This document shows, piece by piece, positions 39,622 to 49,705 of a DNA stretch of 64,000 nt. Under the pieces are notes generated by a model. It ran no database searches, was not told the DNA's origin, and saw only the letters and a list, made by a program, of their open reading frames with translations. Made by a program: the position numbers and the translations under genes. Numbering within the stretch: the stretch's first letter is position 1; each line of letters starts with the position of its first letter. Source of the DNA: Treponema sp. UBA4873 (GTDB taxonomy: Bacteria; Spirochaetota; Spirochaetia; Treponematales; Treponemataceae); contig DHDP01000014.1 in the NCBI GenBank assembly GCA_002399405.1, positions 1 through 64,000 on the forward strand, written 5' to 3'.

Positions 39622-41223
39622 ATGGCAGAAAAACAGAAGCACTCGCTCGTCAAATCAGGTCTGCGGCTTTCATTCGTAACATTGCTTTCCCGCATCGTCG
39701 GGCTTATCAGGGAGATGACAAAAGCGTCGTTTCTCGGGACAGGCAGCTATGCGGACGCATTCGGCATAGCATTTCAGCTTCCGAACCTGTTCCGCAGGCT
39801 TTTCGCGGAAAACAGCATTTCAGTCGCATTTATTCCGACGTTCCGGGCATATATTGAAGACGCACATACTGATGAAGACAAGCGCAGAACGCAGGAATTC
39901 GTATCCGCAACGCTCACGCTCGTCACTTTTTTTACGACAATAGTCGTTCTGCTCGGTATTATCTTTACGCCGCTGCTCATAAAGCTGTTCTACGGCAAAA
40001 CGGACGCTGCGACAGTGCCGGAAGCTGTTCTTCTTACGAGAATCATGTTTCCGTACCTGCTTCTCGTCTCCGTTGCAGCTTTTTTCCAGGGAATTCTGAA
40101 CGGTGTGGACGTTTTTGCACCGTCGGGATTCGCTCCGGTACTGTTCAACGTAATCGTGATAGCCGCCACGTACATACTCGCGCCCCATATGGCGAATCCC
40201 GCACGCGCAATGGCTGTAGGCGTTATGGCCGGCGGAGTCGTTCAGGCGGTCTTCCAGCTCCCGTTCGTTCTGAAAACGGAATGGCGCGTCTCTTTCGCAT
40301 CGATAAAAAAAGCGTTCACCAATCCGGGTACGCTCAAAGTGATTGCGCTCGTGCTGCCGACAATCGTCGGTATGGCCGCGTATCAGGTGAACGACCTCGT
40401 TTCAAGCACGCTCGCAAAAAGGGCGGGCATAGGGATATATTCGAGTCTCCAGTATTCGCTTCGTCTTCAGGAACTTATTCTCGGCATATTCGCAGTCTCA
40501 ATAGGCAGCGTGATTCTGCCCGACATGTCGGGACTCGCCAAGAAGAAACAATGGGATGATTATTCCGCGCTGCTCACCCGCGCAATGCAGATAATCACGC
40601 TCATCTCGATTCCCGTAACGTTCTATTCGCTCATCACCGGGCGCGAAATCATCTCGCTTGTGTATAAAAGTCACAATTTTACCGAAGAATCGGTACAGAT
40701 GACGCTCACTGTCTTCCGTTTCCACATGGCGGGGCTCGTCTTCATCGCGCTTAACCGTGTTCTCGCGCCTGCGTATTACGCGCAGAGCAACACCACGATT
40801 CCGACGGCCGCAGGACTTGTAAACTTCGGCGTAAACATCGTCCTTGCCGCCGTTCTTGTCCGTCCGATGAGCGGCGGCGGAATTGCACTCGCGCTCTCCG
40901 TCGCAAGCTGCGCAAATACGGTCTTTCTGTTTGCCGCAATGCCGCGTACGCATTCCGTAAACACGAAAAAAGTCCTCGTTCCGTTCGTCGTCTACGCGCT
41001 GAAAATAGCGGTGTACTCGATTATTGCGTCGATTCCGACATATTTTGTCCGTCCGTACGTAATCAGGCTGTTTGCAGGTCACAACAGACTGATTTCCGAC
41101 GGAATGCCCGTCGTGCTCACGGCGCTCGTATTTGCCGCCGCAGGAATCGCGCTTCTTGTCGCTACAAGAGACCCGGTTGTGCAGACTGTTGCCGGAAAAT
41201 TCACCAGGCGTACAAAAAAATAG
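39622..41223 (+). CDS. murJ: Lipid II flippase MurJ (MviN family)
   Basis: 533 residues, polytopic (about 14 transmembrane helices by eye). It flips the peptidoglycan precursor lipid II across the inner membrane. Family marks: SGLRLSFVTLLSRIVGLIRE near the start with the conserved Arg, FGIAFQLPNLFRRLFAENSI, AFIPTF, and the mid-protein VPTIVGMAAYQVNDLVSSTL region. The N-terminal extension back to 39319 lies in the divergent promoter region and is rejected; MAEKQKHSLVKSGLRLSF is the natural start. The M24 peptidase gene follows after 28 bp. Confidence 0.95.
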   Translation: MAEKQKHSLVKSGLRLSFVTLLSRIVGLIREMTKASFLGTGSYADAFGIAFQLPNLFRRLFAENSISVAFIPTFRAYIEDAHTDEDKRRTQEFVSATLTLVTFFTTIVVLLGIIFTPLLIKLFYGKTDAATVPEAVLLTRIMFPYLLLVSVAAFFQGILNGVDVFAPSGFAPVLFNVIVIAATYILAPHMANPARAMAVGVMAGGVVQAVFQLPFVLKTEWRVSFASIKKAFTNPGTLKVIALVLPTIVGMAAYQVNDLVSSTLAKRAGIGIYSSLQYSLRLQELILGIFAVSIGSVILPDMSGLAKKKQWDDYSALLTRAMQIITLISIPVTFYSLITGREIISLVYKSHNFTEESVQMTLTVFRFHMAGLVFIALNRVLAPAYYAQSNTTIPTAAGLVNFGVNIVLAAVLVRPMSGGGIALALSVASCANTVFLFAAMPRTHSVNTKKVLVPFVVYALKIAVYSIIASIPTYFVRPYVIRLFAGHNRLISDGMPVVLTALVFAAAGIALLVATRDPVVQTVAGKFTRRTKK

Positions 41224-41251
41224 TATATTGTATATAAGAGGTTTTTATAAC

Positions 41252-42400
41252 ATGAAAATACCATCAGCAGATGAAATGAAAAAAATATATGCGGACAGAC
41301 GCGCAAAAACCGCGGAATTTATGAAGAATTCCGGTGAAGGTGCGGCCGTTTTCATCGACAAAGAAGAGCACCGCGAACCGGCAATCCGCTATCTTACCGG
41401 ACACCCGTCGGACGCCGTATTGATTATTTTTGACGACGCATATTCAGTCCTCGTTCCGTGGGATGAAAATCTTGCAAAGCAGCAGGCTTTCTGCGACAAA
41501 ATGATACCGTACACAAAATACAACAACACCGCGCTCGAAGCTGTAAAAACGAATCTCAACGCGAGCAGCCATTTTCAGAATAAAAAAGTGGAGCTGCCGC
41601 CGTCGACGCCGTATCCGGAATTCCTCAAATACGTCGATGTTCTTGCGGGCTGCGACGTGCGCTGCCACGAAGACGGTGTGCACGATTACGTCGCCGGTCT
41701 GCGCATGATAAAAGACGAATACGAAATTGCATGCACGAAAGAGGCTGCGCGCGTAGGCGATATGATAATCGACAAAATCGAACAGGAAATCAAAGCGGGA
41801 AAAATAAAAACGGAGACGGACGTCGCGCTGCTCATCGAACGCGAATGCCGCGCGAACGGATGCGAACGCACCGGTTTTGACACGCTCGCAGCAGGTCCGT
41901 CGCGCAGCTGGGCCATTCACTGCTTCCCGAACTATACGGACGCAAAATGGCCAGACGACGGACTTTCCATACTCGACTTCGGAGTCGTCTACAACGGATA
42001 CACGAGCGACACGACTGTCACCGTCGTGAAGGGAAAGCTGACGTCGGCACAGGAAAAACTCGTGAGCCTTGTGCAGAAAGCCTCGGACGAATGTCTTAAA
42101 CTGTACCGGCCGGGAAATCCGATTCACGACGCCGCTGTAAAGGCCGACACGGTATTCTCTTCGGGCAAGATGAAGATGCCCCATACACTCGGCCATGCAA
42201 TCGGCCTCGAGATACACGAGCAGCCGCACATCAGCACGAAAGTGCCTCAGTCGCTGCTTTTCCAGCCGGGAATGATTGTCACGCTCGAACCGGGATTATA
42301 CGACGCAGAACTCGGCGGCTGCCGGCTTGAAAACGACGTGCTGATTACGAAAACAGGCAACGAAGTGATTACCCATTCACGTATATTCCGTCTGCCGTAA
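41252..42400 (+). CDS. M24-family metallopeptidase (Xaa-Pro aminopeptidase-like)
   Basis: 382 residues. The N-terminal creatinase-like domain (about 1-150) is followed by the pita-bread catalytic domain. The five metal ligands are visible: two Asp in LDFGVVYNGYTSDTT, His in TLGHAIGLEIHE, Glu in VTLEPGLY, and Glu in GGCRLENDVLI. It cleaves X-Pro peptide bonds, cytoplasmic by lack of a signal peptide. The start at 41252 is weakly supported by AGAGG about 11 nt upstream. It follows murJ and converges on the TPR gene, whose stop is at the very next base. An alternative is a related Pro-dipeptidase. Confidence 0.9.
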   Translation: MKIPSADEMKKIYADRRAKTAEFMKNSGEGAAVFIDKEEHREPAIRYLTGHPSDAVLIIFDDAYSVLVPWDENLAKQQAFCDKMIPYTKYNNTALEAVKTNLNASSHFQNKKVELPPSTPYPEFLKYVDVLAGCDVRCHEDGVHDYVAGLRMIKDEYEIACTKEAARVGDMIIDKIEQEIKAGKIKTETDVALLIERECRANGCERTGFDTLAAGPSRSWAIHCFPNYTDAKWPDDGLSILDFGVVYNGYTSDTTVTVVKGKLTSAQEKLVSLVQKASDECLKLYRPGNPIHDAAVKADTVFSSGKMKMPHTLGHAIGLEIHEQPHISTKVPQSLLFQPGMIVTLEPGLYDAELGGCRLENDVLITKTGNEVITHSRIFRLP

Positions 42401-45400
42401 TCAGAGCGTTCCGAGCGTTCCGAGCGCTTCGACGGCACAATCGTCGAGCGCCTTTGCAAGATGCGCGTCGGGCAGATCCTGCACCATTTCACGCATGTTT
42501 TCAATCACGGCGCGGGCAAGCTGTCTGTCAGGAATTCCGCCCGATGCTGATATGTCGTCATCAGGCGGGAAAATAGCAGACAGCAGCTTCGTCCTGCGGA
42601 GTTCTTCGGCCGTCGCTATAAGTCCCGGCTGCCCGGAAAGTTTCGCAATCACATAATCAAGCAGCAGACGTGTTCTGCTCGACATGAACGATTCTTTTTT
42701 ATCGGGCGGCAGATATTCGCAGAGCGCACGGAGCTTTTTGAACAGTTCCAGTTCGGTCGCAAACTTTTCCGTATTTTCCTTTTTTCCGAGCATCGTCACG
42801 ATTTCGGGAAGTATCCCGGCAGCTTTATCTATCATTGCATCGTAACCGGGAGACACTTCTTCATCGGCCGGCTGCTGCTCTGCTGCGGTTCCGCCCGTAT
42901 CCGCAGACGAGGTTTCTTCGTTTGTACGCAGAAGACCTTTCTGTTTTTCCTCAAGTTCCGCGGCAGCTTTTTCCGCGGCTTCCCGTACTTTCTGTATTGC
43001 AGATTCCGCCGCCTTCGCAGCAGCATCTTCGGTCTTATTGTTGATGTATTCGACAGCTTCCCCTGCACCGCGCGCCGAATCGGCAGCACGCTGCGCAGCA
43101 TCCCCCGCGCGGTCGGCCGCCATCCGGGCAGCATCGTATGTTTCCCGCGCGGCGGACAGAGCGGAATCGTTTACGGCGTTCGCCCGGTTCAATGCAGCCG
43201 CAATCCTGTCGAGCGCGTCGTCGGACAAATCCGCGCGCTGATGTGCTGCCGCCGGTTCTCCGTGCGATTCCTGTTCTTCAGGCGTTTCTTCCAGCTTTCC
43301 GTCTTCCGAAGCCTGTTCCGGCTTAGAGATTTCACCATCGGCCGCGGCCGTATCGTCGGGAGAGGACGAGCCGCCCGTAAAATCAGGCAGACTTTCGCCG
43401 GTGACTCCGCCGTCTTCGGGCTCCGGCTGGCGGGAATCAGGTTCGGAACGCTCCCACGGCCGGGAATCAGGCGCAGAAGCGTCCTCTGATTCCGGTGCGT
43501 AATCGTTCCCCTGTTCAGACGGGGCCGACGGCGACGGAAACTGCTGCAGTTCCGGCTCCGCGGCCAGTGCGGGAGCCCGAGACTGAATCTCACGTTCGGG
43601 ATCCTCATCGATATTTTCCGCGCCGAATCCGTCATCACCGTCGCCGGGAACAGACTGATCCGCGGCTCCTGACGATTCATGCCCGGACGCTCCCTGTCCT
43701 GATAATTCCTGCCCGGAATTATCAGGCATGCCCTCAAAAATATCCTGAGTATCTTCCGGGGTATCTTTTGTATTTCCTGTCTGGTCCAGCGGCTGGTCGG
43801 CCGGAATAAGCCGGTCAAGCCCCTGCGGTTCCTCGCCGGCCTCGTTTTCCTCATCTTCCTTATCGGAAAAAGCAAACGGATCCTGTTCGTCGTCTTCCTT
43901 AAAAAGACTGTCGCCCATCATATCAAAATCGAACGGCTCTTCTTCCTGCTCCGAATCGGGAGCAGCCGCCGAATCAACAGGCGCTTCTTCCGGCGCTTCC
44001 ATTACGATTTCAAGTCCGCTGTCTTCGTCGGCGGAAACATTCTGATTTTCCTGCCGCTGTTTGTTCGTTTCGTTGATTATGTCGCCGAGACGCTGAGCCT
44101 CGCGGCGTGCAAGAACATTGTACTGATCGTATTTGAGCGCTTTGTGATACTCTTCGAGCGCCGCCGCCGCGTTGCCGGAAGCTTCGTCGATGCGGGCAAG
44201 CGCGATAAGAGCCGAAGGATCTTCCGGATGTTTCGTCAGATACTGCTCCAGATATCTGCGGGCTTTGTCGAGGCGGCCCCTCTGTTTATACCTGCCTGAC
44301 GCTTCTTTTTTATATTCCTCGTACGACGCGTCGATTTTATTTATTCTGCTGTATACGCGGTCCGCCCTGTCGTCTTCGTCCCGGCAGATATAATACTGGC
44401 CGCACAAATCAAGCGTCCGGACATCGTTCCGGTTTTTATCATATGCCTTTTTGATTTTTGCAGCCGCTGTACCGGAGTCATCCGCGGAAAGAAGCACGTG
44501 CGCGTACTGCCGCGTTACGGCTGCATCATCCGGCTGCTCCTGCTCAACTTTTTTCATCACTTCGGCGGCGGATTTTACTTTACCGCTCTTCTCGTATGCT
44601 TCGGCAAGTCCGCTGAGCACATCCGTATCGCCGCCGTCGAGTCTGCGGGCCTTTTCGAATGTCTGCACCGCAGAATCGTAATCATACTGTTTTAAATAAA
44701 TATGTCCGAGCAGATTCCGTATGCCGACATCGTCAGGATACAGCGCGATCGACTTATTAACAAGATCGGCCGCATCCTTCGTCCTGTGATGCCGAAGCAG
44801 CAGCTCCGTGTAATCCCGAATCGCCTCAAGCCAGCCGGGCTTTGCGCGGAGTGCCGCTTCGTATGCCGCTGCAGCATTCGTATCGTCATGAAGCGCCTCG
44901 CAGCTTTTCGCGAGATTAAGCTGAAGAATCGGATGGTTCGGATCCACCTGCAGTCCCCTCTTATATACGGCGACGGCTTTCTGATGTTCCCGGCGCAGCG
45001 CGTAAATGGCGCCCAGATGATTGTATGCAAGAACGTCGTTGGGATTCTCATCGATGACTGATTCAAAGCATTCGGTCGCTTCATCATACGCGCCCATTGA
45101 ACGGTACGTAAAACCGAGGTTGTAATTGACCTGCGTGTCGTTAAGCCCGAGCTCGAGAGCCTGCTGCAGCACATTGATCGATTCGTCGTATCTCTGAAGA
45201 CGGCGGTAAATGCCGCCCATGCTGTTGAGTGCTTCAAAACTGTTCGGAGACAGCGTACGTATCTGCTCGTAATACAAAAGAGCTTTTTTGTCGTCGCCCG
45301 CCTTCACATACAGGCTGCCGAGCGCGCTTAACAATCCGATGTTGCCGGAATCTTCCCTGAGAAGACTTTTATATAACCGTGCCGCCAGCGCAAAATCGCG

Positions 45401-45466
45401 GGAAATAACAGCAGCCTTCGCCCGTTTTTGAACGAAGGCCTTTTCCTTTTCTTTTTCAAGATTCAT
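42401..45466 (-). CDS. Large cytoplasmic TPR protein with acidic linker
   Basis: 1021 residues without signal peptide. Residues about 15-470 are TPR units (LLSALGSLYVKAGDDKKALL, VNYNLGFTYRSMGAYDEATE, YNHLGAIYALRREHQKAVAV). Residues about 480-760 are a long acidic, Pro/Ser/Gln-rich disordered linker (for example EQEEEPFDFDMMGDSLF). About 775-880 is an Ala-rich helical segment (DRAGDAAQRAADSARGAGEA), and the last about 130 residues are a compact helical domain. It is read 4 bp after the LamG/FN3 gene. A protein-interaction scaffold is likely; treponemes carry several such proteins of unknown role. Confidence 0.82.
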   Translation of the reverse strand: MNLEKEKEKAFVQKRAKAAVISRDFALAARLYKSLLREDSGNIGLLSALGSLYVKAGDDKKALLYYEQIRTLSPNSFEALNSMGGIYRRLQRYDESINVLQQALELGLNDTQVNYNLGFTYRSMGAYDEATECFESVIDENPNDVLAYNHLGAIYALRREHQKAVAVYKRGLQVDPNHPILQLNLAKSCEALHDDTNAAAAYEAALRAKPGWLEAIRDYTELLLRHHRTKDAADLVNKSIALYPDDVGIRNLLGHIYLKQYDYDSAVQTFEKARRLDGGDTDVLSGLAEAYEKSGKVKSAAEVMKKVEQEQPDDAAVTRQYAHVLLSADDSGTAAAKIKKAYDKNRNDVRTLDLCGQYYICRDEDDRADRVYSRINKIDASYEEYKKEASGRYKQRGRLDKARRYLEQYLTKHPEDPSALIALARIDEASGNAAAALEEYHKALKYDQYNVLARREAQRLGDIINETNKQRQENQNVSADEDSGLEIVMEAPEEAPVDSAAAPDSEQEEEPFDFDMMGDSLFKEDDEQDPFAFSDKEDEENEAGEEPQGLDRLIPADQPLDQTGNTKDTPEDTQDIFEGMPDNSGQELSGQGASGHESSGAADQSVPGDGDDGFGAENIDEDPEREIQSRAPALAAEPELQQFPSPSAPSEQGNDYAPESEDASAPDSRPWERSEPDSRQPEPEDGGVTGESLPDFTGGSSSPDDTAAADGEISKPEQASEDGKLEETPEEQESHGEPAAAHQRADLSDDALDRIAAALNRANAVNDSALSAARETYDAARMAADRAGDAAQRAADSARGAGEAVEYINNKTEDAAAKAAESAIQKVREAAEKAAAELEEKQKGLLRTNEETSSADTGGTAAEQQPADEEVSPGYDAMIDKAAGILPEIVTMLGKKENTEKFATELELFKKLRALCEYLPPDKKESFMSSRTRLLLDYVIAKLSGQPGLIATAEELRRTKLLSAIFPPDDDISASGGIPDRQLARAVIENMREMVQDLPDAHLAKALDDCAVEALGTLGTL

Positions 45467-45470
45467 ATTT

Positions 45471-47012
45471 TCATTCCTCCGCAGCCGGACGGGCGTATAC
45501 TTCCTGTGAAAGCTGACCGTTTATTCTTGTGTCGAATTTCGAACACGTCGATACTGCAAAATAATATATCGTGCCGTTTTTTAAACCGGTGATCGTCAAT
45601 GACGTCGTATTGCCTGCGTTGACGGGAGACGGTCCCTCCGCCGCAGAGCGGCCGAGATATTCGCCCGGACGCGTTCCGTAATATACGAGGTAACTTCCCG
45701 CCGATTCGTCGACGGAATAGCTCCATGTCACCGTCACGCATCCGTCGCCCGCCGACGCCTTCACCTTGAACGGTGGAAGCGGTTCCGGCTGCTTCGAATA
45801 ATTAATAACAAGCTGCGTTACGGACGGCGTTTTACTGCCGTCCCCGTCCGGATACAGCTCCGCAGCGACCTGAAAATACAGACCGCCGACACCGGTTATT
45901 TTTTCGCCGTTCTTCACGGGTTTCCATTTGGGATACGTGTCAGTCCAATTGAAAAAATTATCGCCGCTTCGTACATACAGCATGACGGCCGTCTGTTCAG
46001 GTTCATTCATAACTGCGGAGACTGAATCAAGCGAAGCTCCGACCGACGTCAGCAGCGGCTGCGTTTCAATACGTCCGCCCGATGTCAGATATTTTGCATA
46101 CCCGAGACCCGTCGCTTCTTCCGATTCCTCCTGCAGCGCCGCGTCGTAAGTTCCGCGCTGAATGCGGAAGTCGTCTATCTTTCCCGTATACGACGGGCAG
46201 AGATCGACGTCCGCCGGCGCGCCGAGATATACAGGATACACCGTACCGTCCTCGTGGCCCGTCGATGTGATATATTCGACAGCCTCAAGCCGTCCGTCGA
46301 CGCGGTATTCAAGGCGGCCGCTTTCCTCGTCAAAGCTGACAGTGTGGTGGGACCATGTGTCCGGCACAATATTTTTTATACCGCTTATGACGACGTCTTC
46401 CTGAGCATATCCGTCGAACACGTTCGTAAACGTCCACTCGAGATGATTTCTGTTGAATATGCCCGTTATCATCTGATACTGAACGACGTTTTTCCGGTCG
46501 CCCGGTACGCTGCGCTGCAGATTGCGCGACGAACGCCAGTTAAACACGATTTCGCCGCTTTCCGAAAGCGACGGTGCAAGCCAGAATTCGATGTAGAAAG
46601 AACCCGCAAGTCCTTCCGTACCGAATACGGAACCTGTTCTGCCCCGCAGAATCATACCGCCCCTGCCCCGTCCGAGCGCCGCGCCCTTTCCCATTACGGA
46701 TTTCGTCGTCATGCCGAGCGAATCGGCAGCGACCGAATAGTTTCCCGTACGGTCCGCAAACGGCTGCTTTTCGAAGTCGATGAGCGCGTCGGTATTGCGG
46801 TCACCGGTACGGGCGTTCGTCGCAAGTTCTATGCACGTATATCCGAAACGCCCCGTTCCTTCCGTGACGCCCCTGCGCAGAGAAAGCTTCGACCAGCCGT
46901 CTTTTCCGCCGAGCGTAACCGAATCAGCGGAAAGTATCTGCGGTAAAAATCCCGTATATACTAGACAAAGAGAGAGTAAAATCAGTATTTTCTTTCTATA
47001 TAGGTTGTACAT
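45471..47012 (-). CDS. Secreted LamG-like and fibronectin type III domain protein
   Basis: 513 residues from the ATG at 47012. A signal peptide (LYRKKILILLSLCLVYTGFL, cleavage near LSA-DSV) precedes a concanavalin-like jelly-roll of LamG/pentraxin type (about 85-270: GSFYIEFWLAPSLSESGEIV, WSHHTVSFDEESGRLEYRVD, KIDDFRIQRGTYDAA). A fibronectin type III domain lies near the C-terminus (FKVKASAGDGCVTVTWSYSV, SLTITGLKNGTIYYFAVSTC). It is probably a surface or periplasmic carbohydrate- or protein-binding protein. The start is only 7 bp from the divergent uvrC start; a GTG at 47036 would overlap uvrC and is rejected. Confidence 0.82.
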   Translation of the reverse strand: MYNLYRKKILILLSLCLVYTGFLPQILSADSVTLGGKDGWSKLSLRRGVTEGTGRFGYTCIELATNARTGDRNTDALIDFEKQPFADRTGNYSVAADSLGMTTKSVMGKGAALGRGRGGMILRGRTGSVFGTEGLAGSFYIEFWLAPSLSESGEIVFNWRSSRNLQRSVPGDRKNVVQYQMITGIFNRNHLEWTFTNVFDGYAQEDVVISGIKNIVPDTWSHHTVSFDEESGRLEYRVDGRLEAVEYITSTGHEDGTVYPVYLGAPADVDLCPSYTGKIDDFRIQRGTYDAALQEESEEATGLGYAKYLTSGGRIETQPLLTSVGASLDSVSAVMNEPEQTAVMLYVRSGDNFFNWTDTYPKWKPVKNGEKITGVGGLYFQVAAELYPDGDGSKTPSVTQLVINYSKQPEPLPPFKVKASAGDGCVTVTWSYSVDESAGSYLVYYGTRPGEYLGRSAAEGPSPVNAGNTTSLTITGLKNGTIYYFAVSTCSKFDTRINGQLSQEVYARPAAEE

Positions 47013-47019
47013 ATTTACT

Positions 47020-48993
47020 ATGACTAACAACAACACGGTACGGGAGATATTACATCAGACCGCATTGAAAGCCCCCTCCTCAAGCGGCGTTTACCTGTGG
47101 CGCAATCCGCAGGGAAACGTCATTTATGTCGGCAAAGCGAAGAATCTGAAAAGCCGGCTATCGTCGTATTTTTCCGGCAGCAAGGACATCAAGACGAGGC
47201 TCCTCATTTCTCACGCCCAGTCGATTGAATATATCACGACTGCAAACGAATATGAAGCGTTTCTGCTCGAGAACAACCTCATCAAGAAATTCAATCCGCG
47301 CTACAATATCAACCTGAAAGACGGGAAATCGTATCCTGTGCTCCGCATTACGAATGAACCTTTCCCGCGGTTTTTTAAGACCCGGCGCATACTTCAGGAC
47401 GGTTCCACGTATTTCGGACCGTATCCCGACGCAGGCGCACTCGACACGTTTATCGACACACTTTATCGTCTGTATCCGGTCCGCCACTGCAAAACATTCA
47501 GGAAACGCGATGCGCCGTGCATGTATTATCACATAGGACGGTGCAAAGCTCCCTGCTGCGGAAAAATTTCCCGGGAGACCTACAATGAATACATCGGAGA
47601 GATTTCCGATTTACTTGAGGGGAAAGGCGACGAGAGCGTCAGCAAACTCACAGCCGAGATGAAGCAGGCGGCTTCGGAACTCAATTTTGAAAAAGCGGCG
47701 CGTCTCCGCGACGGGCTTAAGGCGCTTATGGTCATGCAGAATCAGAACGTCGTCGAAGGCTTCGACAGCGAAGACCGCGATTACATAGCGCACTGGCGCG
47801 AAGGCGAACTCGTGAGCTTCACGGTGCTTAAGCTCCGCTCGGGAAAACTTGAAGGACGCGACAACTACCGCACCGTAAGTCTCAACGAAGACGACGAGCT
47901 CATGCCTGAATTTCTTAATGCGTACTACACCGACAAAGACGAAGTTCCGCCGCATATTTACATACCTTCTCTCTCAATCGGCGGCCAGCTCTCTCCCGCA
48001 GACCTGATGCGCTGGTTCCGCGAGACGCTCGACGCAGATACGGAAGTCATTGCAGTAACCGATACGATGACGAATGCAGGACGGCATACGGCAGCACTCA
48101 ACATGGCTGCGGAGAACGCGCACGAGGACATTATCAGACGGCTGCGCGAGCGGGGCGACATTCCGGCGCTTGAAGAGCTCAAAACGCTGCTGCATCTGGA
48201 CACGCTGCCGGTGCGCATCGAAGGTTTCGATATTGCGCATATCGGCGGCAAGTTCCCGGTGGCGAGCCTCATCAGTTTTTACAACGGCAATCCCGACAAA
48301 AAAAACTACCGCTACTTCCGCCTCAAGACGACGGACGGTCTTATAGACGATTTCGCCTCCATGAGGGAAGCGACAAGCAGGCGTTACACGAGACTTGTTA
48401 ATGAACAATCTGATTTGCCCGACCTTATACTCATAGACGGCGGCATCGGACAGGTGAACGCAGTCGAAGGCGTTCTACGGTCGCTCAATCTCGACATTCC
48501 GGTAGCGGGTCTCGCAAAACGCGACGAGGAAATTTACCGCCCGGGAGACAGTACTCCCCTCAACCTGCCCAAACGGAGCGACGCGCTCAGACTGCTTCAG
48601 CGCGTACGCGATGAGACGCACCGTTTCGCGACAAGCCGCAACCAGAATCTCCGCACGAAGGAAAACACCGTAAGCGTTTTCCTTCAGATTCCGGGCATAG
48701 GAGAAAAGCGCGCGCGCATTTTAACAAAAGCGTTTACGACGCTCGAAAATCTTGCGGATGCTGAGGAAGCACAGGTTGCGCAGGTGCTTCATGTCCGCGC
48801 GCAGGAAGCTGCCGAGATTCTGCTCTCGGCTCAGCATCTTAATAAAATACGGCAGGATAAGAAAACGCAGGAGATGGAATCACTTCAGACGTCGGGTACG
48901 ACCGCGCAGAAAGCCGCAGAAGCGCAGTACACGGACGACCTTGCGTCCCTCGCGCTCAGCGCGGCGGAAGACGAACCCGTATATAAAAAATAG
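47020..48993 (+). CDS. uvrC: Excinuclease ABC subunit C
   Basis: Nucleotide-excision repair nuclease that makes both incisions with UvrB. 657 residues. Order: GIY-YIG nuclease domain (GVYLWRNPQGNVIYVGKAKN, about 20-40), UVR motif for UvrB contact (TAEMKQAASELNFEKAARLR, about 215), RNase-H-like domain (IEGFDIAHIGGKFPVASLIS and PDLILIDGGIGQVNAV), and a helix-hairpin-helix domain (LQIPGIGEKRARILTKAF). The ATG at 47020 fits the family start; the upstream frame to 46780 is antisense to the LamG gene. Only 7 bp separate it from that gene's start. Confidence 0.96.
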   Translation: MTNNNTVREILHQTALKAPSSSGVYLWRNPQGNVIYVGKAKNLKSRLSSYFSGSKDIKTRLLISHAQSIEYITTANEYEAFLLENNLIKKFNPRYNINLKDGKSYPVLRITNEPFPRFFKTRRILQDGSTYFGPYPDAGALDTFIDTLYRLYPVRHCKTFRKRDAPCMYYHIGRCKAPCCGKISRETYNEYIGEISDLLEGKGDESVSKLTAEMKQAASELNFEKAARLRDGLKALMVMQNQNVVEGFDSEDRDYIAHWREGELVSFTVLKLRSGKLEGRDNYRTVSLNEDDELMPEFLNAYYTDKDEVPPHIYIPSLSIGGQLSPADLMRWFRETLDADTEVIAVTDTMTNAGRHTAALNMAAENAHEDIIRRLRERGDIPALEELKTLLHLDTLPVRIEGFDIAHIGGKFPVASLISFYNGNPDKKNYRYFRLKTTDGLIDDFASMREATSRRYTRLVNEQSDLPDLILIDGGIGQVNAVEGVLRSLNLDIPVAGLAKRDEEIYRPGDSTPLNLPKRSDALRLLQRVRDETHRFATSRNQNLRTKENTVSVFLQIPGIGEKRARILTKAFTTLENLADAEEAQVAQVLHVRAQEAAEILLSAQHLNKIRQDKKTQEMESLQTSGTTAQKAAEAQYTDDLASLALSAAEDEPVYKK

Positions 48994-49005
48994 TTCAGAA
49001 ACAAA

Positions 49006-49704
49006 TCAAATATCCACTATCCACGCATCAGGTATTTCACTTCTGATGATGCGGCTTGTAAGATTATACCAGTTCCGGCATTTATCCAGCACGACCGAAT
49101 CAGCCGTTACGACACAATCCTCACGCTGGAGCCAAGCGTCGACGGAATCGGTAAGCGCGACATCCGCGGCAAAATGCATTTCTTCCGCAGCTGAATCGAT
49201 AAATTTTTTGAGCCGGCCGGAATTGGAAACCTGTTTGTCGAGGAGCACGTGCACGAAAGCCGCTCCCGCTCCGAAAACATGTTCGAACATAAGAAGGACG
49301 GCCCGCTCCGTCTTGTCGATGATGCGGTACGTTCCGTGAAGACCGGCAAGATCCCGTATAACGCCGTCGCGGGAAGCGAATACTGGAGAGCGCGACAACG
49401 CCGTTTCAAGCGTAATAATAATGTTGAAGCCGTCAACCCACACCTGACCGTTCAGCGTGTTCAGCTCGCGCCGCTTCCTGTCGCCGCGTTTCGCATCGGA
49501 CGTAAGCGCACGCTCAAGCGCAAGCCGCTGATGCTCGGTGAGCTGATAGTGGTTTCCTGCAAAAGTGACTGCGCTGCGTATGCCGTACCCGCGGTTCAAA
49601 AGCCAGACGACGTCGTCCGCAGCTTCGTGAACAGCTGCAAGCGGCCCCGCGCTGAAATCACCCGGGGCGCCGTCGTACCAGCCCCGTCTGCACACTTCGC
49701 ACAT
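49006..49704 (-). CDS. DUF434 domain-containing protein
   Basis: 232 residues. The N-terminal DUF434 segment is recognisable (HEAADDVVWLLNRGYGIRSA, VTFAGNHYQLTEHQRLALER, about 25-70), followed by a second conserved domain with VDGFNIIITLETALS and acidic positions (DGVIRDLAGLHGTYR, VTADSVVLDKC) reminiscent of PIN-like or RNA-processing nucleases. Function is uncharacterised. Two Cys pairs at the N-terminus (MCEVCRRGW) might bind metal. It begins 1 bp after the YdcF stop and is probably co-transcribed with it. It ends 12 bp from uvrC, tail to tail. Confidence 0.8.
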   Translation of the reverse strand: MCEVCRRGWYDGAPGDFSAGPLAAVHEAADDVVWLLNRGYGIRSAVTFAGNHYQLTEHQRLALERALTSDAKRGDRKRRELNTLNGQVWVDGFNIIITLETALSRSPVFASRDGVIRDLAGLHGTYRIIDKTERAVLLMFEHVFGAGAAFVHVLLDKQVSNSGRLKKFIDSAAEEMHFAADVALTDSVDAWLQREDCVVTADSVVLDKCRNWYNLTSRIIRSEIPDAWIVDI

Positions 49705-49705
49705 G

